49,478 nt of DNA. Origin: Chara braunii (Eukaryota; Streptophyta; Charophyceae; Charales; Characeae). How positions within the stretch are numbered: position 1 is the first letter of the stretch; every line of letters begins with the position of its first letter. Shown here piece after piece: positions 12,541-25,607 of this stretch. The translations under genes were made by a program, and so were the position numbers. Under the pieces are notes generated by a model. It made no database searches and was not told where the DNA came from. It was given only the letters and a program-made list of their open reading frames with translations. The stretch spans positions 4,232,429 through 4,281,906 of the forward strand of contig BFEA01000053.1 in NCBI GenBank assembly GCA_003427395.1, given 5' to 3'.

Positions 12541-13568
12541 ATTACGGTTGTTCTTAGTACTAGCCAATTACTATCGAAAGTTTGTGCGAAACTTCTCAGT
12601 GATCGCTGCACCACCGTGCAAACAGTTGAGGAAAGAAACAGTTTGAAATGGGACAAAGATTGTACCTCATCCTTCAAGAAATTGAAGAAGTCGTTGATCG
12701 AGTACCTGATCGTGAAAGTGGTCGATCCATCACTCCCATTCATTGTCACAACTGACGAGAGCTAGTATGGAATTGGCGTTGTAGTCCAACAAAATGATGG
12801 AGACGGTTATAGGCCTATCGAGTTCATGTCTTGTAGGCTGCCTAGTGAGAAGGTCCATGCGTCGACATATGAGCGCGAGGTGTTCGCCTTGAGGGAAGCA
12901 TTAAACCACTGGCGACACTATCTCCTAGGAAGGCACTTTAAAGTCTACTCTGGCCACGAGACCGTACGCGGGTTAAAAACCAAGGCCCGGATGACCCCTA
13001 AATTGACTAGGTGGGCTGGGGAGATCGATCAGTTCGACTTTGAGCTGAAACCAGTTAAGGGCAAGTACAATATCGTCACTGACGCATTGAGTAGACGCGT
13101 AGACTTCTTAGGTGTCCTAGATGCATGCATCGAGGTACAGCAGCAGATCAAGGCCGCATATGCTGATGATCCCGTATACAGCGAGCTAATCAGGAGAGTG
13201 TGGACCACACCACACGTCTTGAACTATAGACTGAATGGCGGACTACTGTTTGAAAGACAGACAGGTGTGATGGACTCCGTATCCCGAATAACGAGATCGT
13301 CAAAAGTATGGTCCTGGAGGAATGCCACGACATTGAGGGCTACTTCGGTTGGAGGACATGCTCTAATCTACTACTGTCTTATACCTGGGTTGGCATGAAG
13401 CACGACTGCATTGAATGCCAAGGGAACAAGAGTTCCACGCAGCCCCCCCTTGGATTTTTGAGACCACTACCTATCCCGTCCGGTCTCGACGACTCTGTCT
13501 ATCGACTTCGTGCACACGGAGGTCAAGAGCAGAAGTGGGAAGAGTCAAGTGATGGTAGTAGTAGATAG
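12538..13568 (+). pseudogene. Ty3/gypsy RT end, RNase H and integrase N-terminus
   Basis: The remnant starts in the RT connection (LANYYRKFVRNFS), then an RNase H domain: a broken TTDES block at about 12750, then an open frame (12826-13398) with YEREVFALREALNHWRHYLLG, VYSGHETVRGLKT and TRWAGEIDQFDFELKPVKGKYN...DALSRR. After a frameshift, the integrase zinc-binding part is read as VLEECHDIEGYFGWR and YTWVGMKHDCIECQGNKSS. At least three frame changes and stops show decay. Everything 5' of the RT connection (LTR, gag, protease, RT core) is missing. It belongs with the integrase pieces at 13487-13941 and 15035-16156 and the LTR at 16201-16978. Confidence 0.85.
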
Positions 13569-13941
13569 GTTTAGTAAATTTGTTGTTTTTATTCCGCTGC
13601 CTGCTGAGGCGAAGACATAATTAGTGATTAGAGAGTTCTTCAATCACTGGGTGAAAGACTACGGGCACCCGTTGTCGATAGTGAGTGATAGAGATAGTAG
13701 TTTCATGGGCGAGCACTGGCAACAATTGATGAAAGTATATGGGTCAAAACTCACCATGTCTTTCGATAGACACCCGAAGACCAATGGCCAGACATAGCAG
13801 ATGGACAAATTGCTCCAGCAAGTGCTACACATGTACATTAGGCCTGACTAGATCGATTGGGACAAACATCTTCCCAAAGTGCAGTGTGCGTATAACAACT
13901 CGGTGCACTTGTCTACTGCATGCACCCCCAATGAACTGCAC
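13487..13941 (+). pseudogene. Gypsy integrase core, copy A, cut by a solo LTR
   Basis: This reads in frame as integrase core: STTLSIDFVHT (first catalytic D), SQVMVVVDRFSKFVVF, REFFNHWVKDYGHP, IVSDRDSSFMG (second D) and RHPKTNGQT, with a stop replacing the glutamine before QMDKLL. It ends abruptly at CCCAATGAACTGCAC, where the LTR at 13942-15034 is inserted. The interrupted codons resume at 15035 for about 25 bp. It is nearly identical to copy B at 15056-15502, and both share the same in-frame TAA after GAAGACA. Confidence 0.85.
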
Positions 13942-15034
13942 TGCAATGACTTGCTGATTTTTGACTGCCGAGACTGACTGCGACGCTGTACACTAACCGG
14001 TAGGGTTAGATTCGCAATTTTGTTTGACTGAGGGCTAACCGCGAGACCTACCTGTAAGGAAAATTCGTGAGGGACATATCTGCAAATATGGGAAATATAG
14101 GCCCAGCAACACTTCGAATTTCCTACTACTACGGTAACTGCGAATAGCAGGCCCGAGCTACCCCTAGGACAGACAGGCCCTAAGGGCCTATGCTGATAGA
14201 CGGTCCTATAGCCTATAGTCGGGTCAGGTAGAGGCCGAGAGGCCGAAACAGAAACGGTACCGGTCGGTCAGTCAGTCCGGTCTAGGTGGAGTCTAGGGTA
14301 GCTGTAGTCTATAGGTAGGATAGACACATCGGTCCACGACTTTTGGCAGTTCATTCTCACGAAGCAGCGTTGGGAGAAGCCAAGCAAGTTGGTGGCGGTG
14401 ACTGTCGACAGGCGGCATCCTGGGACCTCGCCATTGACAGCAGCCATAGCCGGCACAGTCTGAGTCTGCCATAGCTGGGGCATCCTCAGCTCATCTACCC
14501 CAGGGAGTATCTGCGCATGGACGGGCTATATCGAGGCTCTACACTGTGCTATCGTGGGTGGTGGCAGCCATAGCTGCCTGGTTCTTCGTCAGAGTTGTCC
14601 TTCGATACTGAAGACTTCGTTGCCAGATCTGTTCTTCATCTGGGTGGTTGGCGCTGGCCTCTGGGAGGCGGTTCTGATGCGGCGCTACTAACTGGGTATA
14701 GGATAGTGAGTGGAGTGTGAGGTTCTGAGTGTGGCGAGATACTGGAACAAACTGTGTAACGATATTTTGGTTGAGTGGCTCATCATCAGTGTGAATATCA
14801 ATTGTTATCCTCGCAGGTTCCTCTTGTGATTGGTTGTTGGGAGTTTGTCAGAGAGTGAGAAACACTGGGTGTCTTCTCCCCATCTGTGCATAGCTGTATT
14901 CCGCTGCCTATTCTGATCTGTGTGCAGTGTGGACTCTGTCTCCTCTCCCCCTTCTCTTATGCATGTATGGGCGTGTATGAGATTGTCTGTGTGTGAGTGG
15001 CAGTAACAATCGTCAGACAACCAAGATCATAACA
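13942..15034. mobile_element. Solo LTR, 1093 bp, 4-bp target duplication GCAC
   Basis: The insert begins TGCAATGACTTG and ends GATCATAACA, the TG...CA termini of LTRs. It is flanked by GCAC at 13938-13941 and 15035-15038. Removing it and one GCAC restores the reading NELHIGWQP, exactly as in the uninterrupted copy B at 15490-15515. Its ends match the LTRs at 29479-30838 (TGCAATGAC...GATCGTAACA) while the interior differs, so it is a related but distinct family. It contains three CCATAGC motifs between 14438 and 14575. It has no internal coding region, so it probably formed by LTR-LTR recombination. Confidence 0.9.
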
Positions 15035-16156
15035 GCACATAGGTTGGCAACCGTGACGTCGACGACTCTGTCTATCGACTTTGTGCACACGAAGGTCAAG
15101 AGCAGAAGTGGGAAGAGTCAAGTGATGGTAGTAGTAGATAGGTTTAGTAAATTTGTTGTTTTTAGTCCGCTGCCTGCTGAGGCGAAGACATAATTAGTGA
15201 TTAGAGAGTTCTTTAATCACTGGGCGAAAGACTATGGGCACCCGTTGTCGATAGTGAGTGATAGAGATAGTAGTTTCAGGGGCGAGCACTGGCAACAATT
15301 GATGAAAGTATATGGGTCTTTCGGTAGACGCCCGAAGACCAATGGCCAGACAGAGCAGATGGACAAATTGCTCCAGCAAGTGCTACGCACGTACATTAGG
15401 CCCGACTAGATCGATTGGGACAAACTTCTTCCCAAAGTGCAGTGTGCGTATAACAACTCGGTGCACTTGTCTATTGCATGCACCCCCAATGAACTGCACA
15501 TAGGTTGGCAACCGCGGCGTCGGATGGACTTTCTGAACCCGGATCAGATTCACAGGTCGCCGCTCGGTACCAGGGGATTCGCTACCCAACACGAGGAGGA
15601 CTTAGAACAGGTGAAGAAGAACATCCCTAAAGCCCAACATCAAATGGTGGTGCAAGCAAACAAACACCGACGTCCGGCGAAGTTTGCAGTAGGAGATTTG
15701 GTATGGGTAAAATCTGAGGAGTCCGTTCTGGAGGAAGGGATCTCGCAGAAACTGCTTCCTGCATATAGCGGACCGTGGCAAGTCTTAGATGTCAAAGGGG
15801 AGGCAGATGGACCGTCCTACACTGTCGAGATTCCACCCCACCTGCATATGTATCCAGTATTCCACACATCTAAGTTGCGTCCCTGTATTACAAACGATCA
15901 GTTTCCTTCCCGACGTTCCATGATTCCACCTAATATGGATGGAGGTATGACGTATGACGTAGACCGGATAGTGGCTGAAGATGCTTTCCGAACAGGTCGC
16001 CGAAGGAGGCCGCAAAGGCAATGCAAGGTCAGGTTTGCGTATCAGGAACCCAGTGAAGACCGCTGGTTCTCTAGGGAGGAACTGGTACAGACAGCCCCTC
16101 ACATTGTCTCCTATTATGAGAGGGCTAGACGGGGAGTAACTGTGTGCGATCGATAA
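15035..16156 (+). pseudogene. Gypsy integrase copy B with C-terminal domain
   Basis: The first about 25 bp finish copy A; at about 15056 the sequence jumps back to the start of the integrase core (TLSIDFVHT). The core again has IVSDRDSSFRG, a changed GRRPKTNGQTEQMDKLL block with the catalytic Glu present, two in-frame stops (TAA after GAAGACA, TAG after RPD) and CAYNNSVHLS. From 15437 a 239-codon frame is open: HIGWQP, QANKHRRPAKFAVGDLVWVKS, the KLLPAYSGPW..GPY-like module, PVFHTSKLRP and a chromodomain-like tail ending DRWFSREEL...YYERARRG. The tail resembles that of the element at 26163-26634, so the two are relatives. Stops make it non-functional. Confidence 0.85.
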
Positions 16157-16200
16157 AGCTGAGATTTTTTCTCGGAGGACCTCAAAATTAAGCCAGCGGG

Positions 16201-16978
16201 AGTGAAAGGATTCACGCTGCAGACACGCAGTCCCGGTCCTAGGGTTCCGACAAGTCCGAAGTCCCAGGGCCGTCCTGTAGGGTAGGCTGTAGGGTCTAGA
16301 GGCCAAAGTGTCGTAGGCCGGCAAGTGTCTGTACCGAAGCGTCGTAGGTCGGTAGGAGTCTGTCTGGTACCCGACAAGAAAAGTCCGGGAGCGTCCAGTC
16401 CAGTCCGACAGTCCCAAGTCCAATTTGCAGCGTGGAAGTCCAATTTTGCAGCATGTCCCACGGAGTCCGGAAGCCACCGGACCGACAAAATGTTTGCAGC
16501 TGACAGGCCTCAGACGACCTTTACCGGTCTGAAGCAGGCCAAGCCAAGCCAAGTCCTATATTTAGCTGCTACAGTGCAGCGGCTCATCACTTGTTCAGTT
16601 GCGAGTTGTGGAAGCGCTGCTGCTGCTTGTGCGTTAAGGCAACTTGGGCACTGTGGGCCTGAAGAAGAAGAAGGCGCTTGAGAGATACTCCATAGCTAGG
16701 CTAGCGGTAGAGCAGTATGACGGTGGCCATAGTTGCCAAGGTGTAAGCTACCTGAGTGGGTGTATCCAGGGTGACGGTTTGGGTTAGTGAGAGAGAGAGA
16801 GATAAAGATTGAGGCAGAGCGAGCCAAGTCAGAGAGAGAAACAAGACAAGAGAGAGCGGGAGAGAAAGGGGGAGAAGCCATAGCCGCCACCTGATTGGGA
16901 TCTGTGTGTGTGTGTGTGTGTGCGTGTGTGTGTGTGCGGCAGAGCCGCTGGAGACAAACAACTTGTATATTGATAACA
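16201..16978 (+). mobile_element. Probable 3' LTR of the 12.5-16.2 kb gypsy remnant
   Basis: It starts 45 bp after the integrase stop, just after a purine-rich GCGGGAG, with TGAAAGGATT. It ends GTATATTGATAACA, a typical ...ACA terminus. A TATATTTA box lies at 16557-16564, followed by a GA-rich then GT-rich region like the other LTRs here. CCATAGC/CCATAG motifs occur at 16690, 16727 and 16877. No partner LTR remains, so the boundaries are inferred. Confidence 0.5.
16903..16936. repeat. (GT)n microsatellite
   Basis: GT repeats with one GC interruption, inside the probable LTR. Confidence 0.95.
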
Positions 16979-17411
16979 TGGCTACCATGGACCCGAACAC
17001 CGGGCCGATCCGGACCCAGACAACCGGTCGGTCCGGATATGATCCGCACATCCAAATTTTCGGACCAGTCCAGACTGTCCGGGCTTGGTCCGGATTGGTC
17101 CGGATTGGGAAAAGAAGAAAAAAACTGGCAGGTCTCTTATGCATGTTGAAGGCAGTTTCATCGTATGACCTTGACTTAAGGGGAAGTGTTCCAGGAAGAC
17201 AGCTGTTGGCATATATGAAGAACATGAATGACCATTCCTTGATATGCACTGTGCTGGCACAGAAAGCACAAACTGCTGCAGGGGAAGAAAAGTGAAGAAA
17301 CTAAAAAAAAAAAAGAGCACTCCGCAGTAAACTTGAATAAAGGTAAATATTAAACGAAGTTCAAGACTTTAGCAGTTCAGAATTTGAAGTTCAAAGTTCG
17401 AAGTCCGAGTT

Positions 17412-17415
<4 letters not shown>
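16979..17415. other. Non-coding, TCCGGA-rich stretch
   Basis: TCCGGA/GGTCCGG words recur between 16985 and 17110. No gene recognised. Confidence 0.4.

Positions 17416-17498
<83 letters not shown>
17416..17498. repeat. (CT)n(GT)n compound microsatellite
   Basis: About 40 bp of CT followed directly by about 42 bp of GT. Confidence 0.97.
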
Positions 17499-17499
<1 letters not shown>

Positions 17500-18297
17500 T
17501 GGCGGTGGGTGGGCGGGAAAGCACTCAGAATCTTCCCTTCGTCACTGGGGGACTGCGCTCGTCCTCCAACGGTCTGCCCAGGATGCAAGTAGAAAAGGGG
17601 CAGGTCTGGCTGCCCTGAGCGGCCGATACGGGCCCCAAAAATCATCAAGACATTTTTCGGGGGGCGTCCTGGACCTAAGGAACAGGTTTAAGGTGCCCTT
17701 CTGTTTTTTGGACTTTCGGGGTTTTGGCCCCTTCCGGACAGGCCCTCCCATGGGCCGTCGTCCAGACACTGGACACCGACAGGATGCCTGTCCGGATGTC
17801 CGGATGGTAGCCATGATTGATAGTAATATTGGAGACGGCATCTTTAAGTGTTGGTTGTATCTTGATTTGGCTTCTCACATGTAAGCTCCCATGTGAATGT
17901 TCATTGATGTATGCGAGGTTGAGTGTGACAAGTACTTGGCTCATTTCATGAGAACCGGGCCTGTTCCCTTGTTTCTTTCTTTCCCTTTAGATTCTTCCCC
18001 AGTTCTTTTGTTATAACTTGCACTAACATTCCAGGCAAAACCAGAGATTGTCGAGTACCTGGCATGCGACTGGCTGAATGGCGCAGTCTCCTTTGGGGCA
18101 TGATCTTGTTAGGGATTACACCCCTCCCGCCAGGCAATTGAACTCGTCTTGAAGACGATCATGTTTGGGGATACACTCTCCCCTTATCTTTTTTTTTTTC
18201 TTGCTCCTGAAGCTTTTTGTCACTGACGTAACAAGTGACTTTTCTATCAACAGCTTACCACTTACCCTACTTGGTTGGGTCGTGAGGTACCGCCTCC
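17499..18297. other. Non-coding intron DNA
   Basis: TGTCCGGA words recur near 17735-17805, as at 16985-17110. No coding or RNA feature was recognised. Confidence 0.35.
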
Positions 18298-18301
18298 TTA
18301 A

Positions 18302-18479
18302 ACCACCAGTGCGTTTCCCGGCTATTTTGTTCCAACGGGGCCGTTTCAGCCCACATTTTTCAGGGCTCAACCTGCTGAAACGAAAAGGCCGGTGGCGCCA
18401 GCCAAAAAGGACTGATTTTGTGCCCGCTCTGGTGCATATCAGAAACCCAGGTTGGGAGAGGCTTGGAGGTAGTGGTGGT
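18302..18479. mobile_element. Small inverted-repeat element with TTAA duplication
   Basis: 178 bp begin ACCACCAGT and end A-GTGGTGGT, flanked on both sides by TTAA (18298-18301 and 18480-18483). The termini and TTAA target match those of the element at 29255-29401, although the interiors differ. It has no coding capacity. TTAA duplication is the signature of piggyBac-type transposition, so this is a candidate non-autonomous member of such a family. Confidence 0.55.
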
Positions 18480-18705
18480 TTAAGCACTGGATATTTCTTG
18501 TAGCAGGCAGCTGTTATCACACCACGTCTTTTGGGGTACAGCCTACCGAAATGATAAGGCTGGAGGTGCCAGCGAAAATAAGTTGATTTCGTGCCCACGC
18601 GACTTTCCCAAATCAACGCACAGCAGAAATCTGGGTCGGGGAAAGAGGCTTGGTGGTACAGGTGGTTTAAGCTCTGAGCATTTGTCGTAGCAGGCAGGAT
18701 TTTTT
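18330..18705. repeat. Diverged tandem duplication of about 180 bp
   Basis: Two copies share the blocks GATTT(C/T)GTGCCC, GGTTTAAGC(A/T)CTG and GTAGCAGGCAG. The second copy carries another GGTGGTTTAAG (18664-18674), as if the right end of the small element was duplicated with it. Confidence 0.65.
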
Positions 18706-18877
18706 AATTCATGACATTTCGTATCCTGTTAATTTTAATATATAACTGTTTAGTACTGTGTATGTTTCCATAAGAAAGCTACGGGATGGACTGACGTGTT
18801 TCTACTATGGGTGGAAAGTTGGAAACACTAGAAACACATTTCTGGTGTCTGTGGTCAGCTGACATTCGAATTGATGA

Positions 18878-19815
<938 letters not shown>

Positions 19816-20384
19816 ATGTCGGGTATTGTCTGACGTGGCACGTACCTGTGTCGTGACTTACCTGCGGACATGGAGATCGACACTGCAGCGGTACTACGTT
19901 AACCTGACATGGCATACCAGTGGTGGATGAGTTGGCAGTTCGTGCATTGCTGATGTGGCATCCCTCCGGAAGGCCCCACTGGCCATCGATGCTGACGTGG
20001 CAGACTCCGTCGAGCTGCTGTGTTGGCATTCCAGGGGTGACATGTGGCAGACTTTGTGTGCTGCTGTGGGTGAGGTGTTGATACTTGCACTTGTATGCTG
20101 GCAGGCAGTACAGCTTCACGATTGTTATAGTGCCACGTGCCGGCCTTTGTCTGGCTGCATTGGTTCTGCAGATGGTACAGCCGTAGAGGAAAGAATGCTG
20201 ACAATTGATTGTTGTTGATTGTGTTGGGTGACTTACTCACTTGTCAGGCTGTTCTGTGGTTGCCGTGCATACTCACCTGTGTTGTTGTGTCTTGATCACA
20301 CTGACTGTGGCTGCGGTACCTGTGCACTCTCGTTAGGACGTCATCACACATAGGACATACAGCAGAAGTTAGAAATAGACAATA

Positions 20385-20619
20385 ATTGAAATCTGTTTCT
20401 TCTTTATTTTTTGTTGTTATTTCTTGCTGTAGGAGATTTAAATTGAGTGTGGCCGTGGAATTTATTTTTGTCTTTTTATTTTTGTCTTCTAATTATTTAT
20501 TGTGCGGCAGATGCACATTCTGAAAATGTTTTTCTTCTGGAATTCTTTGTGCCTCTCTGTCTTCACTCGCTTCATCCCTCTCTTCTTCCTCCCTGTCTCC
20601 TTCACTTTCTTCGCTGATG
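20385..20619. other. T-rich leader of the gypsy element
   Basis: T-rich sequence with no recognised coding content lies between the LTR-like region and gag. Confidence 0.4.
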
Positions 20620-22350
20620 AAGAAAGTGCTGAATTGACACCCTGTGGCCAAATTGCAAATAGACGGCAGGAGACGCTGGGCCGTCTCCAGATGATGTTGG
20701 AGCCGATGCTGAACAGCAAGTGCGCAGCCAGCTCGATTTGCGAGCAGCAGAAACCAAACTAGAGCAGGCTGACACGGCTGTTCAGATGATGGAAGCCAGT
20801 GCTCATGTACAGCAGGTCATCATTCAGAGCTGACAGGCTCTGGATAAGATTGTGATTGATAAACTATCGAAGGTAGCCAAAAGTGGGGAAAAAGGAAAAG
20901 AACAGGCAGAACGAAGCGAATAAAAGAAAGAACCACAATTGTCTGAAGAGATCATTTTGGAAAACATCAGGCAATTGAAGAAAACATTGAATGCGGAAAG
21001 AAGAAAATGGAAGAGTGCCAGGGAAGAAAAAGGGAAAAAGAACAGCAAGAAAGAAAAATGGAGGAAATCAAGCAGAAGTTTCATATTGAAGGAACACAAT
21101 CCAACCTTGCATCCGTATTGCACACAGTGATGGCGTACCTCGCCCACCTTGAGATGAAGATTGACAGTAACACCGCCACAATTGCGACAATGACTAGACT
21201 CGTTAAAGGGAAAGACAAGGTGGCGATTGAGGAAGAAGCCAAGGGAGGGGAAGGAAAGAAAGAACCTCAAGAGAAACCAATGAAGGATGCAATGAAAAAG
21301 GTGACGTCCGAGACGCCCGAAAGCTCGAAGAAACCGGCAGAGAAGGAAGAACCTGCCAAGTCGAAAGAACCGGCCAAAGAAGTTGCCATAAAGAAAAGAA
21401 AAAGTGAAAATGGAACTTCCCTTTACCTACAATGGAAAGAGGGGCGGGCGTCTGTTGTTCTGGATCGCTGATATCCAGACTTATTGCGGGCCTGCACCGG
21501 TAGAGCCCAAAAGCCAAGTGGCTTTCACAACTTCATGTCTAGGGGAAACAGCCAAGGATTGGGTATTTTCTGAGGCCAACGCTGCTGGGTTCGAAGGCAT
21601 AGGTGAGTGGGCCAAAACATTGACTTTATGGGAATTCCTCCAGAAGATTAAGGAGAGATTCCTGGACAAGACGACCGACAAGGCCTTTGACGAGCTCAGC
21701 ACTATAGGACGAAAGCGTTGGACCACTGTGGATGCATTGTCGCGTGAGGTTGATCGGTTGTTGCACGTACCAGGTCTGAACCTGCAGGACAACCAAGTCC
21801 TTCATATCTTCTCGCGAGCTTTGCCAGAACCCATCCGCGAACATCTTGTGGTTGAGGCCAAATCCGGTAAGTATAATTATAGGCAGATCGTGATCTCGCG
21901 CTCCAGAGGGAGCAAATGACCGCACAGGTAAAGGGAACGTATGCATTTGTTGTGAAAAGTGGTCCGGTTGGCGGGTACGTTAACTGAATCCTGTGGCAGA
22001 AAAAGCGACAGGACCATATGCTGGTCGTCTTCGATGACAACACCATGGAAAAGTTACCCCTTGATGAGGCCGAGGGTGGAGGTACGAACTGCAGTGAGTC
22101 GGGAAAGGGTGACGTCACTGCTGCGGTGGCCAACAAGGGTGGCACCAAACCCTGGAACAAGAAGAGGAGGCCACGCTCCTTTTCCCGAGCATCAGACATT
22201 CCAGCCGGAAAGCCTTGGGAGAAGATTGGCTTGTCACAGGAAGAGTGGCAGGAAATAATGGATAATAGGCAGTGCTTAAAGTGCGGCACTGCAGGGCACA
22301 TTATAGCATGGTGCCCTATCATTCGAAACCCAAAAGGGAGCAGCCAGTAG
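20620..22350 (+). pseudogene. Gypsy gag remnant with zinc knuckle
   Basis: The N-terminal part (to about 21400) is charged and coiled-coil-like, rich in E, K and Q, and split among frames with stops at about 20831 and 20922. The capsid part is the open frame 21404-21919: FTYNGKRGG, FWIADIQTYC, LGETAKDWVF, EFLQKIKERFLD, TTVDALSREVDRLL and FSRALPEPIREHLV, the retrotransposon gag fold. The nucleocapsid lies at 22018-22350 with a CLKCGTAGHIIAWC zinc knuckle (CX2CX4HX4C). Gag packages element RNA; here frameshifts separate all three parts. Confidence 0.85.
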
Positions 22351-22639
22351 GAGTAGCATCTGCTCCTATTGAGTTGAGGCGCCAATAACCCCTTTCAACC
22401 CCTTGACTCATATATGGCAGAGGATGGCTCTTCTTCGGCCCGTCGTCCAAAATACCCTGATACTGTTTTATGTTCTGTCTCACTGGACAATTCCCTTAAC
22501 GAACTCGGTACGGAACTCATAGACACCCTGATACTGTTCTATGTTATGTCTCACTGGACTCACTGGACGATTCCCTTGACGAACTCGGTAGGAAACTCAT
22601 AGCTCTTAGGAGTTCATGGGCTAAGAAAGCTAAGTCTAA

Positions 22640-23867
22640 GGATGAACTAATGATCGCGATTATTGAGATTGCACATACGTGAGCACGTGCCCTGTTAGAC
22701 CCAGGATCGATGCGGTCTTACATCTCAAAGAAGGCAATTCGTAAGTTGCATCCGAGAATGAAGGTAAGAAACTTACCTAGACCTATCACGCCTATGTTGG
22801 CTGACAAGAGCACGATCACTGTCTCTCAATATGTTGATCGTGTTAAATGTTATTTGAGGACTAAGGAAGGAAATAAAAATTTATATATCCTTCCTAATTG
22901 AAAATAACTTATCGTTTGACGTGATTCTGGGAATGGATTGGCATGAGGAAGTCGACCCAGAAGTCAAGTTCAAGGACAAGATCGTAAAGCTTCAGGACAA
23001 AAAGTTCGAATCAAGAACGATTAAACTGCATCGCAAGTCTGGGTCTGACTCGTCACTATCCTTTTGTTGTATGAGTTATCCAGCCTTTCGATCTATGGTC
23101 TCAAAGAAGAAGCTGGATCAGGATGTATGTGATGATGGTGCTCGTTGAGCGAGTAGGAGAATGTTCCTCATCCTACCCTCCTTCTATTGAAAGATTACTC
23201 GACGAGTATAAGGACTTGCAGACTGAGCCAATGTGCTATCAAGCACACGATTGAGATTATTCCCGGTAGTATGATTCCCAAGGGTCCCATCTATCGTATG
23301 TCTCCTGAGGAACTCGAGGAATTAAAGAAGCAACTGCAAGAACTAACTGAAAGAGGATGGATTCGCCCCAGCTCATCTCCTTACGGTGCTCCTGTCTTAT
23401 TCGTGCCCGAAAAGGAAGGTGAATTTAGATTATGCATTGATTATCGTGGGTTGAATGTTGTCACTGTCAAGAACGCGGAACCACTTCCGCGTATTGACGA
23501 TTTGTTGGACCAATTGCAAGGATGCAGGTATTTTAGTAAGATTGATCTCAAGTCAGGGTACCACCAGATTGCGGTGGCTCCTGAAGATCAACACAAGACA
23601 GACTTTCGAACCAGGTATGGTCACTACGAGTTCGTGGTTAGACCTTTCGGGTTGACTAATGCTCTTGCTACCTTTCAAAGGTCTATGAATGATCTATTTC
23701 GTCAATGGTTGGATCAGTTCGTAATTGTCTTTCTTGATGATATCCTCGTGTATAGCAAGACATTTGAGGATCACGAGAAACACCTACGAATGGTTCTGCA
23801 GAAGTTGCGCAAAGGCAACTTCAAACAGAATCGTAAGAAGTCTGAGTTCACTAAGCGTGAAGTATTG
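22640..23867 (+). pseudogene. Gypsy protease and reverse transcriptase, truncated
   Basis: The aspartic protease active site reads ALLDPGSMRSYIS near 22700 (Pro in place of the usual Ser/Thr after the catalytic Asp), with a TGA just before it. VILGMDWH marks the protease C-terminal part at 22921. A frame at 23187-23879 carries the RT fingers and palm: [72 protein letters not shown] and FLDDILVYS (catalytic DD at residues 184-185). It ends at KREV-L, where AT-rich DNA replaces the thumb, RNase H and the integrase N-terminus. Confidence 0.9.
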
Positions 23868-23953
23868 TTGAATCTCTAATATAATTTTGAGATTCAGTAG
23901 TATTGCCGAATCTCTAGTACAATTATGAGAATCAATAATCAAATGATCAGTCT
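23868..23953. repeat. AT-rich filler with two hairpins
   Basis: TGAATCTC...GAGATTCA (8-bp stem, 23869 onward) and GAATCTC...GAGAATC form two small hairpins. The AT-rich sequence continues after the nested insertion at 25679-25764, so both halves belong to one about 170-bp insert in the gypsy element. Confidence 0.6.
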
Positions 23954-24654
23954 ACGTAGCAAGGCGAACGTGTTCGCGGCCCTTTTTGTTCGGGCGAACA
24001 CGTTCTCCCGTTCGCGCGAACAGGTCGAGAACACGTTTGCGAGAACGTATTTTCGAGGCCCGCGAACGGAGTTCCCCTGGGCCGGTACCGGCTGCCGGCG
24101 GGGCTTTGGAGGGGCCTGGGGAGCGGCGGTGTGTGTGTGTGTGTGTGTGTATCATACCTTAATAATATCACCAACACCCCCATAGCAGGCCCCAATACCC
24201 CCTTATACCACCCCAACAGCCCCGAACGGCCGCCAACACCCTTACTAAACCGTCCATAACCCCCCTATATCACCCCTACACTTCGGTGGATCGCATGCGC
24301 GCGAGCTCCGCACGTGCGGCGCCTAGTGCACGCGCAACCATACGCGCGCACCCCAATAAATAGAGTAAAAAAAACATTGGAGAGGGCTGGCTGAGGTAGC
24401 CAATAGTACCCCTCCCTTATAAAATATCGAAGGGCACAAGAAAAAAAAAATTGAGCACACGTATTCCTTCTTGAATTGTCCTTCTCCCGAAGGACCCCCG
24501 CAGTGCATTTGCAAAGGTCCCAACGTCTAAAGAGACGTTCAGCAAATTTCGTGAGAGAGTGGAGCAGGCCAGCAATATGTATTTTGGATTCGAAGTCAGG
24601 TCTGCTTACCAGCGGTTATGGGTTACATGTTACAACCACTTACTATCGTAGCTC

Positions 24655-25233
24655 TCTCTTTCTTTTGTTTCCTTTTCCTACGAGCAGTGGCCCTAAGGGC
24701 CTTGCTCCACTCGTCACTACTTGCACAAAAGACAAAACATATGGCGGTGTCTGGTTCCATGTTCCAAAGATTCATTCCTCTCTTTCTTTTGTTTCGTTTT
24801 CTTTTTTATTTTTTTATTTTTTTTCTTTGTTTCGTTTTCTTACGATCAGTGGCCCTAAGAACCACTCGTCACTACTTGCACAAAAGACAAAACATATGGC
24901 GGTGTATGGTTCCATGTTCCAGCAGAAGATTCATTCCTTTTTTTTTTTTTCTTTTGTTTCATTTTCCTACGAGCAGTGGCCCTAAGAGCCACTCGTCACT
25001 ACTTGCACAAAAGACAAAACATATGGTGGTGTACGGTTCCATGTTCCAGCAGAAGATTCATTCCTCTCTTTCTTTTGTTTCGTTTTCTTCTTTTGTTTTT
25101 TTTCTTTTTTTTTCTTTTGTTTCGTTTTCCTACGTGCAGTGGCCCTAAGAGCCTTGCTCCACTCGTCACTACTTGCACAAAAGACAAAACATATGGCGAC
25201 GTATGGTTCCATGTTCTAGCAGAAGATTCATTC
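24655..25233. repeat. Tandem repeat, four units of 125-165 bp
   Basis: Each unit has a T-rich block (TTTCTTTTGTTTCGTTTTC), CAGTGGCCCTAAG, ACTCGTCACTACTTGCACAA, AAGACAAAACATATGG and GGTTCCATGTTCCA, ending AGATTCATTC. Units start near 24655, 24779, 24940 and 25067; length differences come mostly from the T-rich part and a 7-bp TTGCTCC. Confidence 0.95.
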
Positions 25234-25516
25234 TAGTTTTGCACATTTGGTGAGTAGTGGAGGGAAGCCCTAAAAACCACGTGGTGAGTTGGCCTGCTAC
25301 TGCCCAAAAAATTTGTGTGCTCAGTGGTCCCATAACTGCTGAAACACGGACCTTAATGTGAATCAACAGCATATATACTTGGCGTGCCAGGTCTCTAGCG
25401 TGGCTATGAGCATCGAGTCGTCACTCGTTCATAGTGAGGAGGCCCTGGCTAGTTATTCGCAGGGGCCTCTGGGATAACCCCCAGGGGTTTTCTAATAAAT
25501 GTTAAGAAGCTATTTG

Positions 25517-25520
<4 letters not shown>

Positions 25521-25570
<50 letters not shown>

Positions 25571-25607
25571 CTCTACCCCCGGACCCCTAAAAAAAAAAAA
25601 AAAAAAA
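25521..25607. repeat. (CT)n microsatellite and poly-A run
   Basis: There are about 48 bp of CT (25521-25568) and about 18 A (25590-25607). A single N follows at 25614. Confidence 0.95.

Noticed and set aside
16701-17648. Long frames with LSLSLS, THTHTH or CVCVCV runs
   Set aside because: These are translations of CT, CA and GT microsatellites; the same applies at 27.9-28.4, 33.6-34.1, 42.7-43.0 and 46.9-47.9 kb.
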